From: Fictibacillus nanhaiensis
Lineage (GTDB): Bacteria > Bacillota > Bacilli > Bacillales > Fictibacillaceae
DNA: 64,000 bases
Direction: 5' to 3'
NCBI GenBank assembly: GCA_016401345.1
Contig: JAEACG010000004.1
Location: 1 to 64,000 of the forward strand
The translations under genes were made by a program, and so were the position numbers. Shown here one piece after another: positions 36,576 to 45,590 of this stretch. How positions within the stretch are numbered: position 1 is the stretch's first letter; each line of letters opens with the position of its first letter. The notes beneath the pieces were generated by a model, which saw only the letters and a program-made list of their open reading frames with translations, had not been told where the DNA came from and did no database searches.

Positions 36576-36609
36576 GATGCGGGCGCGGTTAAAGTCCGCA
36601 TCTTTTTTC
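36576..36609 (+). terminator. Terminator after tatA
   Basis: GATGCGG pairs with CCGCATC around a 13-nt loop, followed by TTTTTT. It may reduce tatC expression relative to tatA. Confidence 0.8.
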
Positions 36610-36632
36610 TTTATAGCTGTTGCAATTTTAAA

Positions 36633-36696
36633 CTCGTGGATTGAAAGCCTAAACTTCTGGATTGAACTCCAATACACATGAATCTAGAGTCCAAAC
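36633..36696. repeat. 21-bp periodic array, TGGATTGAA core, about three units
   Basis: TGGATTGAA occurs at 36637 and 36658, and a degenerate ATGAATCTA unit sits at 36678, keeping a 21-bp step. It lies between the tatA terminator and the tatC ribosome binding site. Confidence 0.6.
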
Positions 36697-36750
36697 ACGG
36701 CACAACAAATTAAAAATGAACCGCTATTTAAAGAAAGGAGGCTGTATAGG

Positions 36751-37515
36751 ATGAAAGCTGAAGAAATGTTTTTCGTTGAACACCTTGGTGAGCTTAGAAA
36801 ACGCATTATTATCACGCTCGCGGTATTCATAACCGTTCTTTCTGTTTCCTTTTTCTACGTTCAGCCGATTTACGACTGGCTGATTCGAGATCTTGATCAG
36901 CAGCTTGCCGTTCTTGGACCAAGCGAGATATTATGGGTGTATTTTATGATATCCGGTGTCATCGCGATTGCGTTCACCATTCCAGTTGCCGCGCATCAGA
37001 CGTGGATGTTCATCAAACCGGCATTAAGTAACAGAGAGCAGAAGGTAACGCTGTCTTATATTCCAGCACTATTCTTCTTATTCGTACTTGGTTTAGCGTT
37101 CGGTTATTTTATCGTGTACCCAATGGTTCTAAATTTCCTGCTAGGTTTATCGGAAGGGCATTTCCAAACATTCTTCACCTCAGAAAAATACTTTAAGTTC
37201 ATGATGAATCTAACGCTTCCGTTCGGCTTTTTGTTTGAGATTCCGTTAGTGGTGATGTTCCTAACGTCGCTTGGTATCTTAAATCCGCACGTCTTAACGA
37301 AAGCAAGAAAAGTCTCGTATTTCGGACTTGTTGTCGTTGCCGTATTGATCACACCGCCAGATTTAGTATCAGATTTTCTAGTCGTCATCCCACTTCTCGT
37401 CCTTTATGAGATTAGCATCATGCTGTCACGCGTGGTCTATAAGAAGAAGCTCGCGAAAGAACAGCTCGCCATGGAAGAAGAAAATAAGGTCGTGGAGATG
37501 AAACGTCCTTCATAA
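36751..37515 (+). CDS. tatC: Sec-independent translocase subunit TatC
   Basis: The 254-residue protein with six membrane helices recognises twin-arginine signals. The start (FFVEHLGELRKRIIITL) and the LPFGFLFEIPLVVMFL and ITPPDLVSDFLVVIPLL segments are typical. AAAGGAGG precedes the ATG. Together with tatA it forms a minimal TatAC system for the PhoX-like neighbour. Confidence 0.95.
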   Translation: MKAEEMFFVEHLGELRKRIIITLAVFITVLSVSFFYVQPIYDWLIRDLDQQLAVLGPSEILWVYFMISGVIAIAFTIPVAAHQTWMFIKPALSNREQKVTLSYIPALFFLFVLGLAFGYFIVYPMVLNFLLGLSEGHFQTFFTSEKYFKFMMNLTLPFGFLFEIPLVVMFLTSLGILNPHVLTKARKVSYFGLVVVAVLITPPDLVSDFLVVIPLLVLYEISIMLSRVVYKKKLAKEQLAMEEENKVVEMKRPS

Positions 37516-37524
37516 ATAATTTGA

Positions 37525-37554
37525 AAAGGAAGCCAATTTCGGCTTCCTTTCTTT
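37525..37554. terminator. Bidirectional terminator between tatC and the RRNPP gene
   Basis: AAAGGAAGCC pairs perfectly with GGCTTCCTTT, with T-rich tracts on both sides. It leaves no room for a pheromone gene downstream of the regulator. Confidence 0.85.
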
Positions 37555-37555
37555 A

Positions 37556-38800
37556 TCAAACAAACTGATTCGAACGGCGGTTTTTGTCCGCTATATATTG
37601 TGCGTACATATTTGCTTTTTCTAAATTTACGTTTCGATTATAAAAATCAAACAGCTTGATCTCATAGTGTTCAGCGGGTAATACATAGCCCTGCTTTTTT
37701 AAATGTGGGTACAATTCTGTTTCAAGATAGTGAAAATAAAGATCGTCTTGCTTTTTCAATCGATAGATATGCATGTGGAAGAAGTGAACAAATGTCGTGC
37801 TGCCAGTTTCTTGCGCTGTTTTCAATCCTTTTTGTGCAAGTTGAACAATGGTTGTAACAGGTTCTTTTCCAAGAAGAGTAGCTGCGTTTACGTATCCTTC
37901 AAGAGACCCTAAGTAATTTGAAGTGCTAGGATCTTTTAGCTGCATCGATTCTTTGTAGTGCCGGCACGCATCTTCAAAATGTCCATGAAGAATCGAATGA
38001 TAGCCAAAGTTGTGAAGAAGAAGCGCCTTTTGTTTCTCCAAGCCAAAGTTCTCACACATTTCGATAAGTTCTTGATATTTTTCGCTTTGAGGTCCGCTTG
38101 TTTGCTCTTGTTCGATTTGAATCAGCATCAGCATCTCAGTTTCAATCACTCTTACATAGCAATGGGATTTTTCAAAATAGTTAAGTGCTTTGCTAGCGTA
38201 ATAGTATGACAGAACGCGTGAATTGGTAGAGTGATACGCGACAGCCATATGATAATAATATTCCGGGTTGTTGTAGTAGGTAGGGTCTACCTGTTTCAAG
38301 AGATCGATCGCTTCGTAGTAATCATGTTTCATTTGAAGTCCGTAGATTCCTTTAATATGCAGAAGCATGCTTAGTTCACGATGTGAGAGTTCAGTCCACT
38401 TTTCCATCTCTTGTAGAAGGGTTTCTGTCTTTTTTCTTTGTTCGGTAAGTATGTAATAACGTGTTAACAAAAGGGTGTGAGTGCGATAAAAATCTGGAAT
38501 CTGCAACAAAGGAATCTGTTCGAGTTGCTTTTTGATGGTTTCTGTTTTGACATCCAGCTTCATGATGATTGCTTCTTCCCACTTTCTTAAGAGAAGTTCC
38601 ACGTTTCTGTACAAATTCATCTCATTTTGAATATCGATCTGTAGTCGGTCGGCTAAAAACTGGATCGTTTCGCTGGAAACCTCAGTCAGTCCTCGTTCGA
38701 TCTTACTCACATGTGTACCTGAACAAATACCGTCTCCGAGCTCTTTTTGTGTCATATTTCTAAGTTCACGATAGAATTTTATGATTTTTCCTTCAAGCAT
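37556..38800 (-). CDS. RRNPP-type HTH-TPR regulator
   Basis: The 414-residue protein has an N-terminal Xre-type helix-turn-helix (residues ~6-60, MTQKELGDGICSGTHVSKIE) and a long TPR array to the end (repeated Y/A/L patterns such as YYHMAVAYHS, LLHNFGYHSILHG). This is the build of peptide-sensing regulators NprR, PlcR and AimR. The neighbouring divergent gene is a secreted protease, as NprR controls nprA. No small signal-peptide gene is visible next to it, so the ligand is unknown. ATG 38800 follows AGGGGGT. Confidence 0.8.
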   Translation of the reverse strand: MLEGKIIKFYRELRNMTQKELGDGICSGTHVSKIERGLTEVSSETIQFLADRLQIDIQNEMNLYRNVELLLRKWEEAIIMKLDVKTETIKKQLEQIPLLQIPDFYRTHTLLLTRYYILTEQRKKTETLLQEMEKWTELSHRELSMLLHIKGIYGLQMKHDYYEAIDLLKQVDPTYYNNPEYYYHMAVAYHSTNSRVLSYYYASKALNYFEKSHCYVRVIETEMLMLIQIEQEQTSGPQSEKYQELIEMCENFGLEKQKALLLHNFGYHSILHGHFEDACRHYKESMQLKDPSTSNYLGSLEGYVNAATLLGKEPVTTIVQLAQKGLKTAQETGSTTFVHFFHMHIYRLKKQDDLYFHYLETELYPHLKKQGYVLPAEHYEIKLFDFYNRNVNLEKANMYAQYIADKNRRSNQFV

Positions 38801-39147
38801 GAGCTGACCCCCTATCTCTTTTAAGAAATTCTCTACTTTTTCTATTCTACTAAAGAAAACCCCAAATCAGTTAGACGTTTTTTAAGTCCATATCCCTATT
38901 TCTCACCTCGTTTTCAAACGAAAATCTATTAAGTTCTAATTTGAAATAGGTATGGAGTCATGTGGAAAACCCCGATAGCGGCAAGGCGTTCTTGCACTTA
39001 CAATTACATTTAAATCTACAAAAAATTCAAAAAATAGAAAGGAGGATACAACTTTTATTGTTTTTCTAGGAAAATTTTAACATCTAAGAGTTTCATATAT
39101 AAATAACCGCTTGAAAAATCATTAATACCAAAGAAAGCAGGGAAACG
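38801..39147. promoter_or_regulatory. Divergent region between regulator and protease
   Basis: These 347 bp hold the control signals for both genes. A tiny frame at 38960-39013 (17 codons, MWKTPIAARRS start, GGAG upstream) and an unused AAAGGAGGAT ribosome-binding-like site at about 39039 suggest a leader region or small transcript. I cannot assign promoters firmly. Confidence 0.4.
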
Positions 39148-42100
39148 ATGAAAAAGATATCTTTTATTAAAAAGTCTACTGCCCTTACCTTAGCCGCTGG
39201 ATTACTGCTATCTCCAAACACATCGATGTATACACAAAAAACAAGTGCGGCTCCTTTTAAAGCCGAGGATATTCTAGCATCACTTACCGCTAAACAAAGA
39301 GAAGCATTAAAACAGCTCGAACTAACAGATGTTGAAGGTCTTCAAGGCTTTAAAAAAGAAGAACTGCAGAGTGAAAAAGAGATCTCCGTTATCGTTCAAT
39401 TTCAATCAAAGCCTGGACAAGCTGCAGTGTTAGAAGCTCAATTAAAAGGGAAAAAGATCTCACGTCAACAAGCTGACAGCAAAGTAGATCAAGAGCATGC
39501 TCAATTTAAGAGAGATGTTGAGAAACTCATTCCATTTGTTGCACCCATGACAAAAAAATCAACGCACAGAATTACATCCACATACAAAACCGTATATAAC
39601 GGTGTGGCGATCAAACTGCCTGCCAATCAGGTAGAAGCGCTTCTACAATCAGAATCTGTAAAGGCGATTTATAAGGATGTAACGTTTAAAGTGGATCCAA
39701 TCGCGATGGGCGAAGAAAAAGCTGTGAATAGCAACAGTGCAGGAACATCAGTTGAGAGCATTCCTTACTTGAAGATTGATCAGCTACATAATGAGGGCAT
39801 CACTGGTGAAGGTGTTAAGGTGGGAATCTTAGACACAGGGATCGACTACAATCATCCAGATTTAAAAGAAGTGTATAAAGGCGGATATGATTTTGTTGAT
39901 AATGACAGCGATCCGATGGAAACGACGTATAAAAACTGGCAAGACTCTAAAAAGCCAGAGTTTAACGGCAACGCCTATTACACGTCGCATGGGACACATG
40001 TTGCCGGAACGATCGCTGGTCAAGGCAAGAACCCGAATGTATCCGTTCAAGGTGTAGCGCCAGATGCTGATATCTATGCGTATCGTGTGTTAGGACCTTA
40101 CGGGACTGGTTCTTCTGAAGGCATTATCGCGGGGATCGAGAAAGCAGTTAAAGACGGGATGGACGTGATCAACCTTTCGTTAGGTGCTGGTATTAACGAC
40201 CCGTATTATCCGACTAGTACTGCGATCAACTATGCGGTTCTTAATGACGTGACAGCTGTCGTATCAGCTGGAAATTCAGGTCCGAACGCATACACACTAG
40301 GTTCTCCTGGTGCTGCTGCATTAGCACTTACGATCGGAGCGAGTGACGTACCGATGACGGTCGCTTCTTATACAGGATCAGTGGGGAGTGAGAGTGGACT
40401 TCAACTCACTGGACTCGCTCGTCATTATGCTGATCATTTAAACGAACTACAAGGCAAATCATATGATCTTGTTGATGTGGGTCTAGGTAAGGCTACTGAT
40501 TACACGGGTAAAGATGTAAATGGAAAGATTGCTCTCATCGCTCGCGGTGAAACGACACTGAACGAAAAAGTGATACTCGCTAAACAAAACGGTGCGGTTG
40601 CAGTTCTTCTATATAACAACGTAGATGGAGTTATCGAGGCGAATCTTGGTGAGTCGACAACATTTATTCCATCATTCTCCTTAACAAAAGCAGCGGGTGA
40701 AAAGATTAAAACTCAGATCGCTGCAGGTAAATCCAGTTTTACGTTTGGAAAGTATGATGAAGTTCAAACAGAAGGCGATCGCTTAGCCGCTTTCAGTTCG
40801 AGAGGTCCAGCGAGACAGACGTACGACATGAAACCAGAAGTTACAGCACCTGGTGTTGCTGTTCTTTCAACGGTTCCATCATACATGGTAAATCCAGCGA
40901 ACCAAACAAACTATGATTACGCATATTCCAGATATTCCGGAACATCAATGGCTGCTCCGCACACAACAGGAATCGCAGCTCTGATGCTCGATGCTAACCC
41001 TAACTTAGAACCTGAAGATGTTAAAACCATCTTAATGAACACAGCTGATCCGCTCAACGGAGATTATTCAGTATTTGAAGTAGGAGCAGGGCGTGTTGAT
41101 CCTTATCAAGCTGTGTACAGTGGTACGAGTTTTCAAGTAAACGATGAAACGTTGATTCCTAGTTCTACGAATCTGGTTAAAATTAAAGAACGTACTGGTG
41201 GAATCGCATATGGAAGTCATTATGCCGGCAAAAAGCTGGCACTAAAGAAGTCCATTACGGTTGAGAACAACGAAAAAGTGAAGAAGACGTTCAAGGTAGA
41301 AGTAGAAGAAACAAAAGGTTCACCAAGCTTGAAGAAGAACGGAATCGAGATCTCTATTCCAGAAGAAATCAAGATTGCCGGAGACGATTTTAAAAAGGTA
41401 TCAGCGGGTATAGAAGTTCCGAAAAAGGCAAAAGAGGGCATTTACGAAGGGTACATCACGCTGACGAATCAATCGAAAGCAGCTGAACACTACAGAATTC
41501 CATTCAGTATTCGCATTACGGAGGAAGGCTACAACAAACTAGAGCTTTCAACACCAGCCATCGCTCCGAACTATTTAAATACGGGAGGATTCTTCAATTA
41601 CCGTGCGATTTATACACCGATGGAATTCAACTTTAAGTCTCCGATGGAGAAGATGGAAGTCGTCCTTCAAGACGGAAAGTCAGGGAAAGATCTGGGCTTA
41701 ATCGGGACTATGAATTTAAAAGGTCGTAACGAAAACCAAAGCTATTACGTGTTAAACGCATTTAATGGCATGTACAACAAATTTACGGGGGATAAAACAG
41801 AACCTGTTGATTCCGAGATTTCCTTTGCACCAGCTGGTTACTATAAACTGAAATTTATTTCAACAACAGCCACTGGCAAACAACTAATAGATTACCGACA
41901 TATATTCATCGATATTGATGAACCAACGTTTGAAAGCTCACTTGACGGTGATTCACCTTTCTTAGAATACAAACCAGGTCAAGAGACGTATCCATTTGAC
42001 ATCAAAATCAACGATCCTTTAGTAGATGAGATGAAGAAAGTCGGCTTGAACGTCGATCAATCATCAAACTCGATGATCTACTATTGGAACACGCCTTTCC

Positions 42101-43215
42101 CATCTACTCCGATCAAGATGGATAAAGAAGGCAGATTTGTTGAAGAGATCGCGATGAACGAAAACGTAACGACACTTAACTTCCGCATGGATGGTTTCGA
42201 TCTGGCAGGTAACCCGGCTGTGCAGAAGAATTACTATTTTGTAAAAGAGGGCACACCTGTTTCCTATACGAAGAGTAAAAAAGCTCCTTTGAAAACTGGA
42301 GAAACGGTAAAAGCCACACTTGTATTGGATAACTTAAATGATCTGACCAAAGCGGAATGGAACTTTAACAATAGTAGCTTTGGCGCGGTGTCTCTTGTTG
42401 ATGCTAAACTAACAGACGCTTTTAAAGACAAAGCAACTATCGAAGTAAAAGATGGTCTCGTAACTGTTGGGTTCAATAATAGTAACGAAACGCTAGATCA
42501 CGCCGAGCTAGTAGAAGTGACGTTAAAAGTAAGTGATGATTATTATGCAACACGAGCTGCAGTAGCACCAATTGTAAAAGTAACAGATAACAATGCTAAA
42601 ACATCAACAGTCCTGCAAGCTCAGTTAAGTTGGAAAGTAAAACCGCAGTTCTCTACTGCAAACGGTTATGTAACGCCTGAAGGCTTTCAGAACGAGGAGG
42701 GAACAGTGACAGAGAGACGCGATTGGACGAAGGTAGGAGGCTCTGTAGAAATTATCGATAGAGAAGGTAATGCACATGCACCATCAACACGCATCGCTGA
42801 TAACGGTCAGTACAAGTACGACAAGCTTCCATTGCAAAAAGAAGCGTTCACTGTTGAAATGAGAGTGCCAGGACATTTCCTAACAAAAGACGAACTATTC
42901 ATTGGTTTTGAGCACAATGGTGAATTATATGCACAAAGCCGTTTCATTACTGCGCTTGATGTGAAGGCGGGAGACGTGAACCAAGACAACGTGATCGATA
43001 TTCTTGATGCGATCGAGATTCAAAATGCGTGGGGAACAGGAAAACGTGCCGCGGATATTAACTTTGACGGAAAGGTAGATGCAAAAGATATGAAATTCGT
43101 ACAAAGAAACTATCTCCTACAAAACCAGCATGTTGACGATACACCATCACCAAGAAAGAAATACAAAGGAAAAACACTAGAAACGATCTTAGTAGAACTA
43201 GGCATTCAGCAATAA
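39148..43215 (+). CDS. Giant secreted subtilisin-family protease with PA and dockerin domains
   Basis: The 1355-residue Vpr-like S8 protease has a Sec signal (1-35) and an inhibitor-type propeptide (~75-185). The catalytic domain has Asp229 (ILDTGIDYNHP), His281 (SHGTHVAGT) and Ser600 (GTSMAAPH). A protease-associated domain is inserted at ~410-530. Fibronectin-like regions follow, then a type I dockerin at ~1276-1325 (DVNQDNVIDILDAI and DINFDGKVDAKD, both calcium loops intact). Dockerins bind cohesins; none is visible here. ATG 39148 has a modest site (GCAGGG). The divergent RRNPP regulator may control it. Confidence 0.92.
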   Translation: MKKISFIKKSTALTLAAGLLLSPNTSMYTQKTSAAPFKAEDILASLTAKQREALKQLELTDVEGLQGFKKEELQSEKEISVIVQFQSKPGQAAVLEAQLKGKKISRQQADSKVDQEHAQFKRDVEKLIPFVAPMTKKSTHRITSTYKTVYNGVAIKLPANQVEALLQSESVKAIYKDVTFKVDPIAMGEEKAVNSNSAGTSVESIPYLKIDQLHNEGITGEGVKVGILDTGIDYNHPDLKEVYKGGYDFVDNDSDPMETTYKNWQDSKKPEFNGNAYYTSHGTHVAGTIAGQGKNPNVSVQGVAPDADIYAYRVLGPYGTGSSEGIIAGIEKAVKDGMDVINLSLGAGINDPYYPTSTAINYAVLNDVTAVVSAGNSGPNAYTLGSPGAAALALTIGASDVPMTVASYTGSVGSESGLQLTGLARHYADHLNELQGKSYDLVDVGLGKATDYTGKDVNGKIALIARGETTLNEKVILAKQNGAVAVLLYNNVDGVIEANLGESTTFIPSFSLTKAAGEKIKTQIAAGKSSFTFGKYDEVQTEGDRLAAFSSRGPARQTYDMKPEVTAPGVAVLSTVPSYMVNPANQTNYDYAYSRYSGTSMAAPHTTGIAALMLDANPNLEPEDVKTILMNTADPLNGDYSVFEVGAGRVDPYQAVYSGTSFQVNDETLIPSSTNLVKIKERTGGIAYGSHYAGKKLALKKSITVENNEKVKKTFKVEVEETKGSPSLKKNGIEISIPEEIKIAGDDFKKVSAGIEVPKKAKEGIYEGYITLTNQSKAAEHYRIPFSIRITEEGYNKLELSTPAIAPNYLNTGGFFNYRAIYTPMEFNFKSPMEKMEVVLQDGKSGKDLGLIGTMNLKGRNENQSYYVLNAFNGMYNKFTGDKTEPVDSEISFAPAGYYKLKFISTTATGKQLIDYRHIFIDIDEPTFESSLDGDSPFLEYKPGQETYPFDIKINDPLVDEMKKVGLNVDQSSNSMIYYWNTPFPSTPIKMDKEGRFVEEIAMNENVTTLNFRMDGFDLAGNPAVQKNYYFVKEGTPVSYTKSKKAPLKTGETVKATLVLDNLNDLTKAEWNFNNSSFGAVSLVDAKLTDAFKDKATIEVKDGLVTVGFNNSNETLDHAELVEVTLKVSDDYYATRAAVAPIVKVTDNNAKTSTVLQAQLSWKVKPQFSTANGYVTPEGFQNEEGTVTERRDWTKVGGSVEIIDREGNAHAPSTRIADNGQYKYDKLPLQKEAFTVEMRVPGHFLTKDELFIGFEHNGELYAQSRFITALDVKAGDVNQDNVIDILDAIEIQNAWGTGKRAADINFDGKVDAKDMKFVQRNYLLQNQHVDDTPSPRKKYKGKTLETILVELGIQQ

Positions 43216-43230
43216 CGGTGATTACATCTG

Positions 43231-43274
43231 AACAACCTTTAAGGAGAAGCATCTTCCTTAGAGGTTGTTTTTTT
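43231..43274. terminator. Terminator of the protease gene
   Basis: AACAACCTTTAAGGA pairs with TCCTTAGAGGTTGTT with one mismatch, followed by a T run. The stop of the convergent NERD gene lies inside it. Confidence 0.85.
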
Positions 43275-44240
43275 AACTAGATCCTCGAGATGGTAGACGC
43301 GGGATTTTCGATTGCCTGTGAAGGGGAGGTTTAGCGACTGGAGCAGGTGATATGATTGGCTTGTTGATGTAAGGTTCAAAAATTGTTTACAGGACTTATT
43401 GGAATTGGTGTTGGAGATTAGCAGAGCGTAATCTACTAATGCAGCTTCATGAGCCTTGTTATAGTTGTTTTTACAAGACGCACAATACCATGTTCTCCTA
43501 CGGCGTTGTAAAAATTCTGCCTCGCAACTAGGACAAAACACACCACTTAGTAAATGATTTGGATTGATTTGATACTTGCTGCAAACGTCTGGATTATCTG
43601 GAGTGTGTATTTTTATCAGGTTTTTACTAATTTTTTTACTATCTTTAGGTAAGATTATTTCTTTTCGATGCTTATTGCTCAACTCTTCAAACTTGGCTAC
43701 TAAACCAGAACTCTTGACTACTTTCATGCGAGCTTCTTTGTAAGCAGGAGAAAATTCTGTTATTGCCTTTGGATTAGTCATTACTACAAGACATTCGATT
43801 GGTAAGTGGGGGACTTTGAAGTTATTTAAAATGGCCACTAAGTGATAGAATTGTCTTTTTACTTGTTCAACGGGATTGTCAAAAGCTTCTTGTTGATTAT
43901 TTAATGTACGGATCATTGGATCGTATGCACTTTCAAAAAAGAGATGTCCTGCAATGTTCTTACTTTCAATAATAAGTAAGAAGTGCGGTGTGATCATAAG
44001 GGTGTCAATTTGAAAGTAGTAGTCTTCATGTGAAATTCTAAGACCATGAAGTAAAATAAGGTTAGTTTGAGGGAGATAACGATAAAAATAGTCCAGTGAC
44101 TGTTCACCACGATATCCAGATATATGTTTTCTTAAAACACGATGTATTTCATCTTGTTTCGCATCATTTAGTAGTGCTCTTTTCAAAAGGGATTGTAACT
44201 TATCAATGATAATTGGCCGTGTTCGATGTTTTTTAATCAA
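43239..44240 (-). CDS. NERD-domain nuclease-related protein
   Basis: The ~333-residue protein has a NERD domain (~40-165): GYRGEQSLDYFYRYLP, LLHGLRISHEDYYFQIDTL and FLLIIESKNIAGHLFF give the Glu, Asp and ESK residues of a restriction-like nuclease fold. A C-terminal zinc ribbon (CPSCEAEF...WYCASCKNNY) follows. NERD proteins of Bacillaceae have no firm role, though the fold points to nucleic acid processing. I choose TTG 44240 because AGGTGG lies six bases upstream and falls inside the longer frame (44261). Confidence 0.8.
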   Translation of the reverse strand: MIKKHRTRPIIIDKLQSLLKRALLNDAKQDEIHRVLRKHISGYRGEQSLDYFYRYLPQTNLILLHGLRISHEDYYFQIDTLMITPHFLLIIESKNIAGHLFFESAYDPMIRTLNNQQEAFDNPVEQVKRQFYHLVAILNNFKVPHLPIECLVVMTNPKAITEFSPAYKEARMKVVKSSGLVAKFEELSNKHRKEIILPKDSKKISKNLIKIHTPDNPDVCSKYQINPNHLLSGVFCPSCEAEFLQRRRRTWYCASCKNNYNKAHEAALVDYALLISNTNSNKSCKQFLNLTSTSQSYHLLQSLNLPFTGNRKSRVYHLEDLVKKTTSKEDASP

Positions 44241-44331
44241 AAGTGACCACCTCATACACATTTTCTATATAATGATGGCTTTTGCAGAGTAATGCAAAGT
44301 ACTAAATGAAGAAAAATGAAAATATGCGTCA

Positions 44332-44436
44332 TTAATTTCACGGTAATCCTCCATATATTCACGGTAAATACAATTATATTCACGTATAAAAACAATAATT
44401 TCACGGATAAAATTTTTTATCCGAAGTTCGACAAAC
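44332..44436. repeat. 21-bp periodic array, TTCACGG core, second copy
   Basis: TTCACG cores start at 44337, 44358, 44379 and 44400, exactly 21 bp apart. The last unit and tail (TTCACGGATAAAATT, then AAGTTCGACAAA) are almost identical to the array at 29140-29176, although the loci are 15 kb apart. Confidence 0.85.
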
Positions 44437-44583
44437 TACAACATATTCTGACAAATGCACAAACCAAAATACTATCTCTTTCATATGTCCATACTAACCA
44501 CATCTAGCTCCCACACACAGAATCTCACCAAAACAACTGCTTTCAACCACACTTCACCTCATCACCGCGGCACTAAGGTCTCA

Positions 44584-44613
44584 TTTACAAGGGTATACTG
44601 TGATTGGTATACT
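44584..44613 (+). promoter_or_regulatory. Sigma-A promoter of the yvjA-like gene
   Basis: TTTACA (44584-44589), 18 bp, TATACT (44608-44613), about 50 bp before the start codon. Confidence 0.6.
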
Positions 44614-44665
44614 TTTTCTCGGTTTAAAGAAATTCCTTATGAAAGTTTGAGGGTTAAAGACAGCA

Positions 44666-45538
44666 ATGATGATGGCTATGCGCAAACGACGGGGGATCTT
44701 GCACCCGACCGTCGAACTCATTTTAGAATATGTATATGTTGTGATTGGATCAGGACTAGTAGCACTTGCATTCTCGGTATTCCTGCTGCCGAACCAGATC
44801 GCCTCTGGCGGAGTGAGCGGGATATCGACGATTTTATATGGACTCTTTCAATGGAAACCTTCTATTGTACAGTGGAGTTTAAACATTCCGCTCTTCTTTG
44901 CGGGATTGTTCTTCCTCGGCCGACGTTTCGGCGCGAAAACACTTGTAGGTACAGTCGTGCTTCCGTTCTTTGTCTTTATTTTTGAAGGTTGGGGAGCTGC
45001 TACAGAAGATCCTTTACTTGGCGCGATTTTCGGTGGACTAGGAATCGGAGCTGGTCTTGGGATCGTGTTCCGCGGAAAAGCCTCTACGGGTGGAGTAGAT
45101 CTGCTCGCACAGATCGTCCATAAGTATACGGGTGCTTCACTCGGATCAATCATCCTTCTCATAGACGGAACGATCGTTACGTCGTCCGCTCTATTTTTCG
45201 GGATCGAACAAGCTCTATATGCACTTATTGCTATGTTCATTACGGCAAAAACGATCGATGTCGTACAGATCGGGCTAGGGACGACGAAGATGGCGCTGAT
45301 CATCTCAGATAAAGAAGATGAGCTTCGCCAAGGCATACTGACTCACATTTATCGTGGCGTTACGAAAATCAATGCCTTCGGCGGTTATACGCAAGATGAA
45401 CGGCCTATGTTGATGGTCGTTGTTGCTCAATATGAAGTAACAAAATTGAAACAATACGTAAAAGGTGTCGATCCAGATGCTTTCGTAATCGTAGTTAATG
45501 CAAACGAAGTATTAGGAGAAGGCTTTAAACGAGGATAA
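44666..45538 (+). CDS. yvjA: YitT/DUF161 family membrane protein, YvjA-like
   Basis: The 290-residue protein has five to six membrane helices (VVIGSGLVALAFSVFLLP and so on), two Gly-rich DUF161 segments (IASGGVSGISTILYG; GKASTGGVDLLAQIV) and a C-terminal DUF2179 cytoplasmic domain (VTKINAFGGYTQDERPMLMVVV). YvjA occupies this place after prfB and before ftsE in B. subtilis. Its biochemical role is unknown. Several ATG codons cluster at the start; the first at 44666 has a rather distant GAGGG. Confidence 0.88.
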   Translation: MMMAMRKRRGILHPTVELILEYVYVVIGSGLVALAFSVFLLPNQIASGGVSGISTILYGLFQWKPSIVQWSLNIPLFFAGLFFLGRRFGAKTLVGTVVLPFFVFIFEGWGAATEDPLLGAIFGGLGIGAGLGIVFRGKASTGGVDLLAQIVHKYTGASLGSIILLIDGTIVTSSALFFGIEQALYALIAMFITAKTIDVVQIGLGTTKMALIISDKEDELRQGILTHIYRGVTKINAFGGYTQDERPMLMVVVAQYEVTKLKQYVKGVDPDAFVIVVNANEVLGEGFKRG

Positions 45539-45553
45539 ACGATCAGAAATGTA

Positions 45554-45590
45554 GCCAGTTGGGACTCATCCCGACTGGTTTTCTTTTGTT
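45554..45590 (+). terminator. Terminator of yvjA
   Basis: CCAGTTGGGA pairs with TCCCGACTGG around CTCA-like loop bases, followed by TTTTCTTTT. Confidence 0.8.

Noticed and set aside
38960-39030. Cyclic di-GMP or other riboswitch before the protease
   Set aside because: Local GC-rich sequence looked suggestive, but I could not draw the conserved GEMM core or any other known aptamer.
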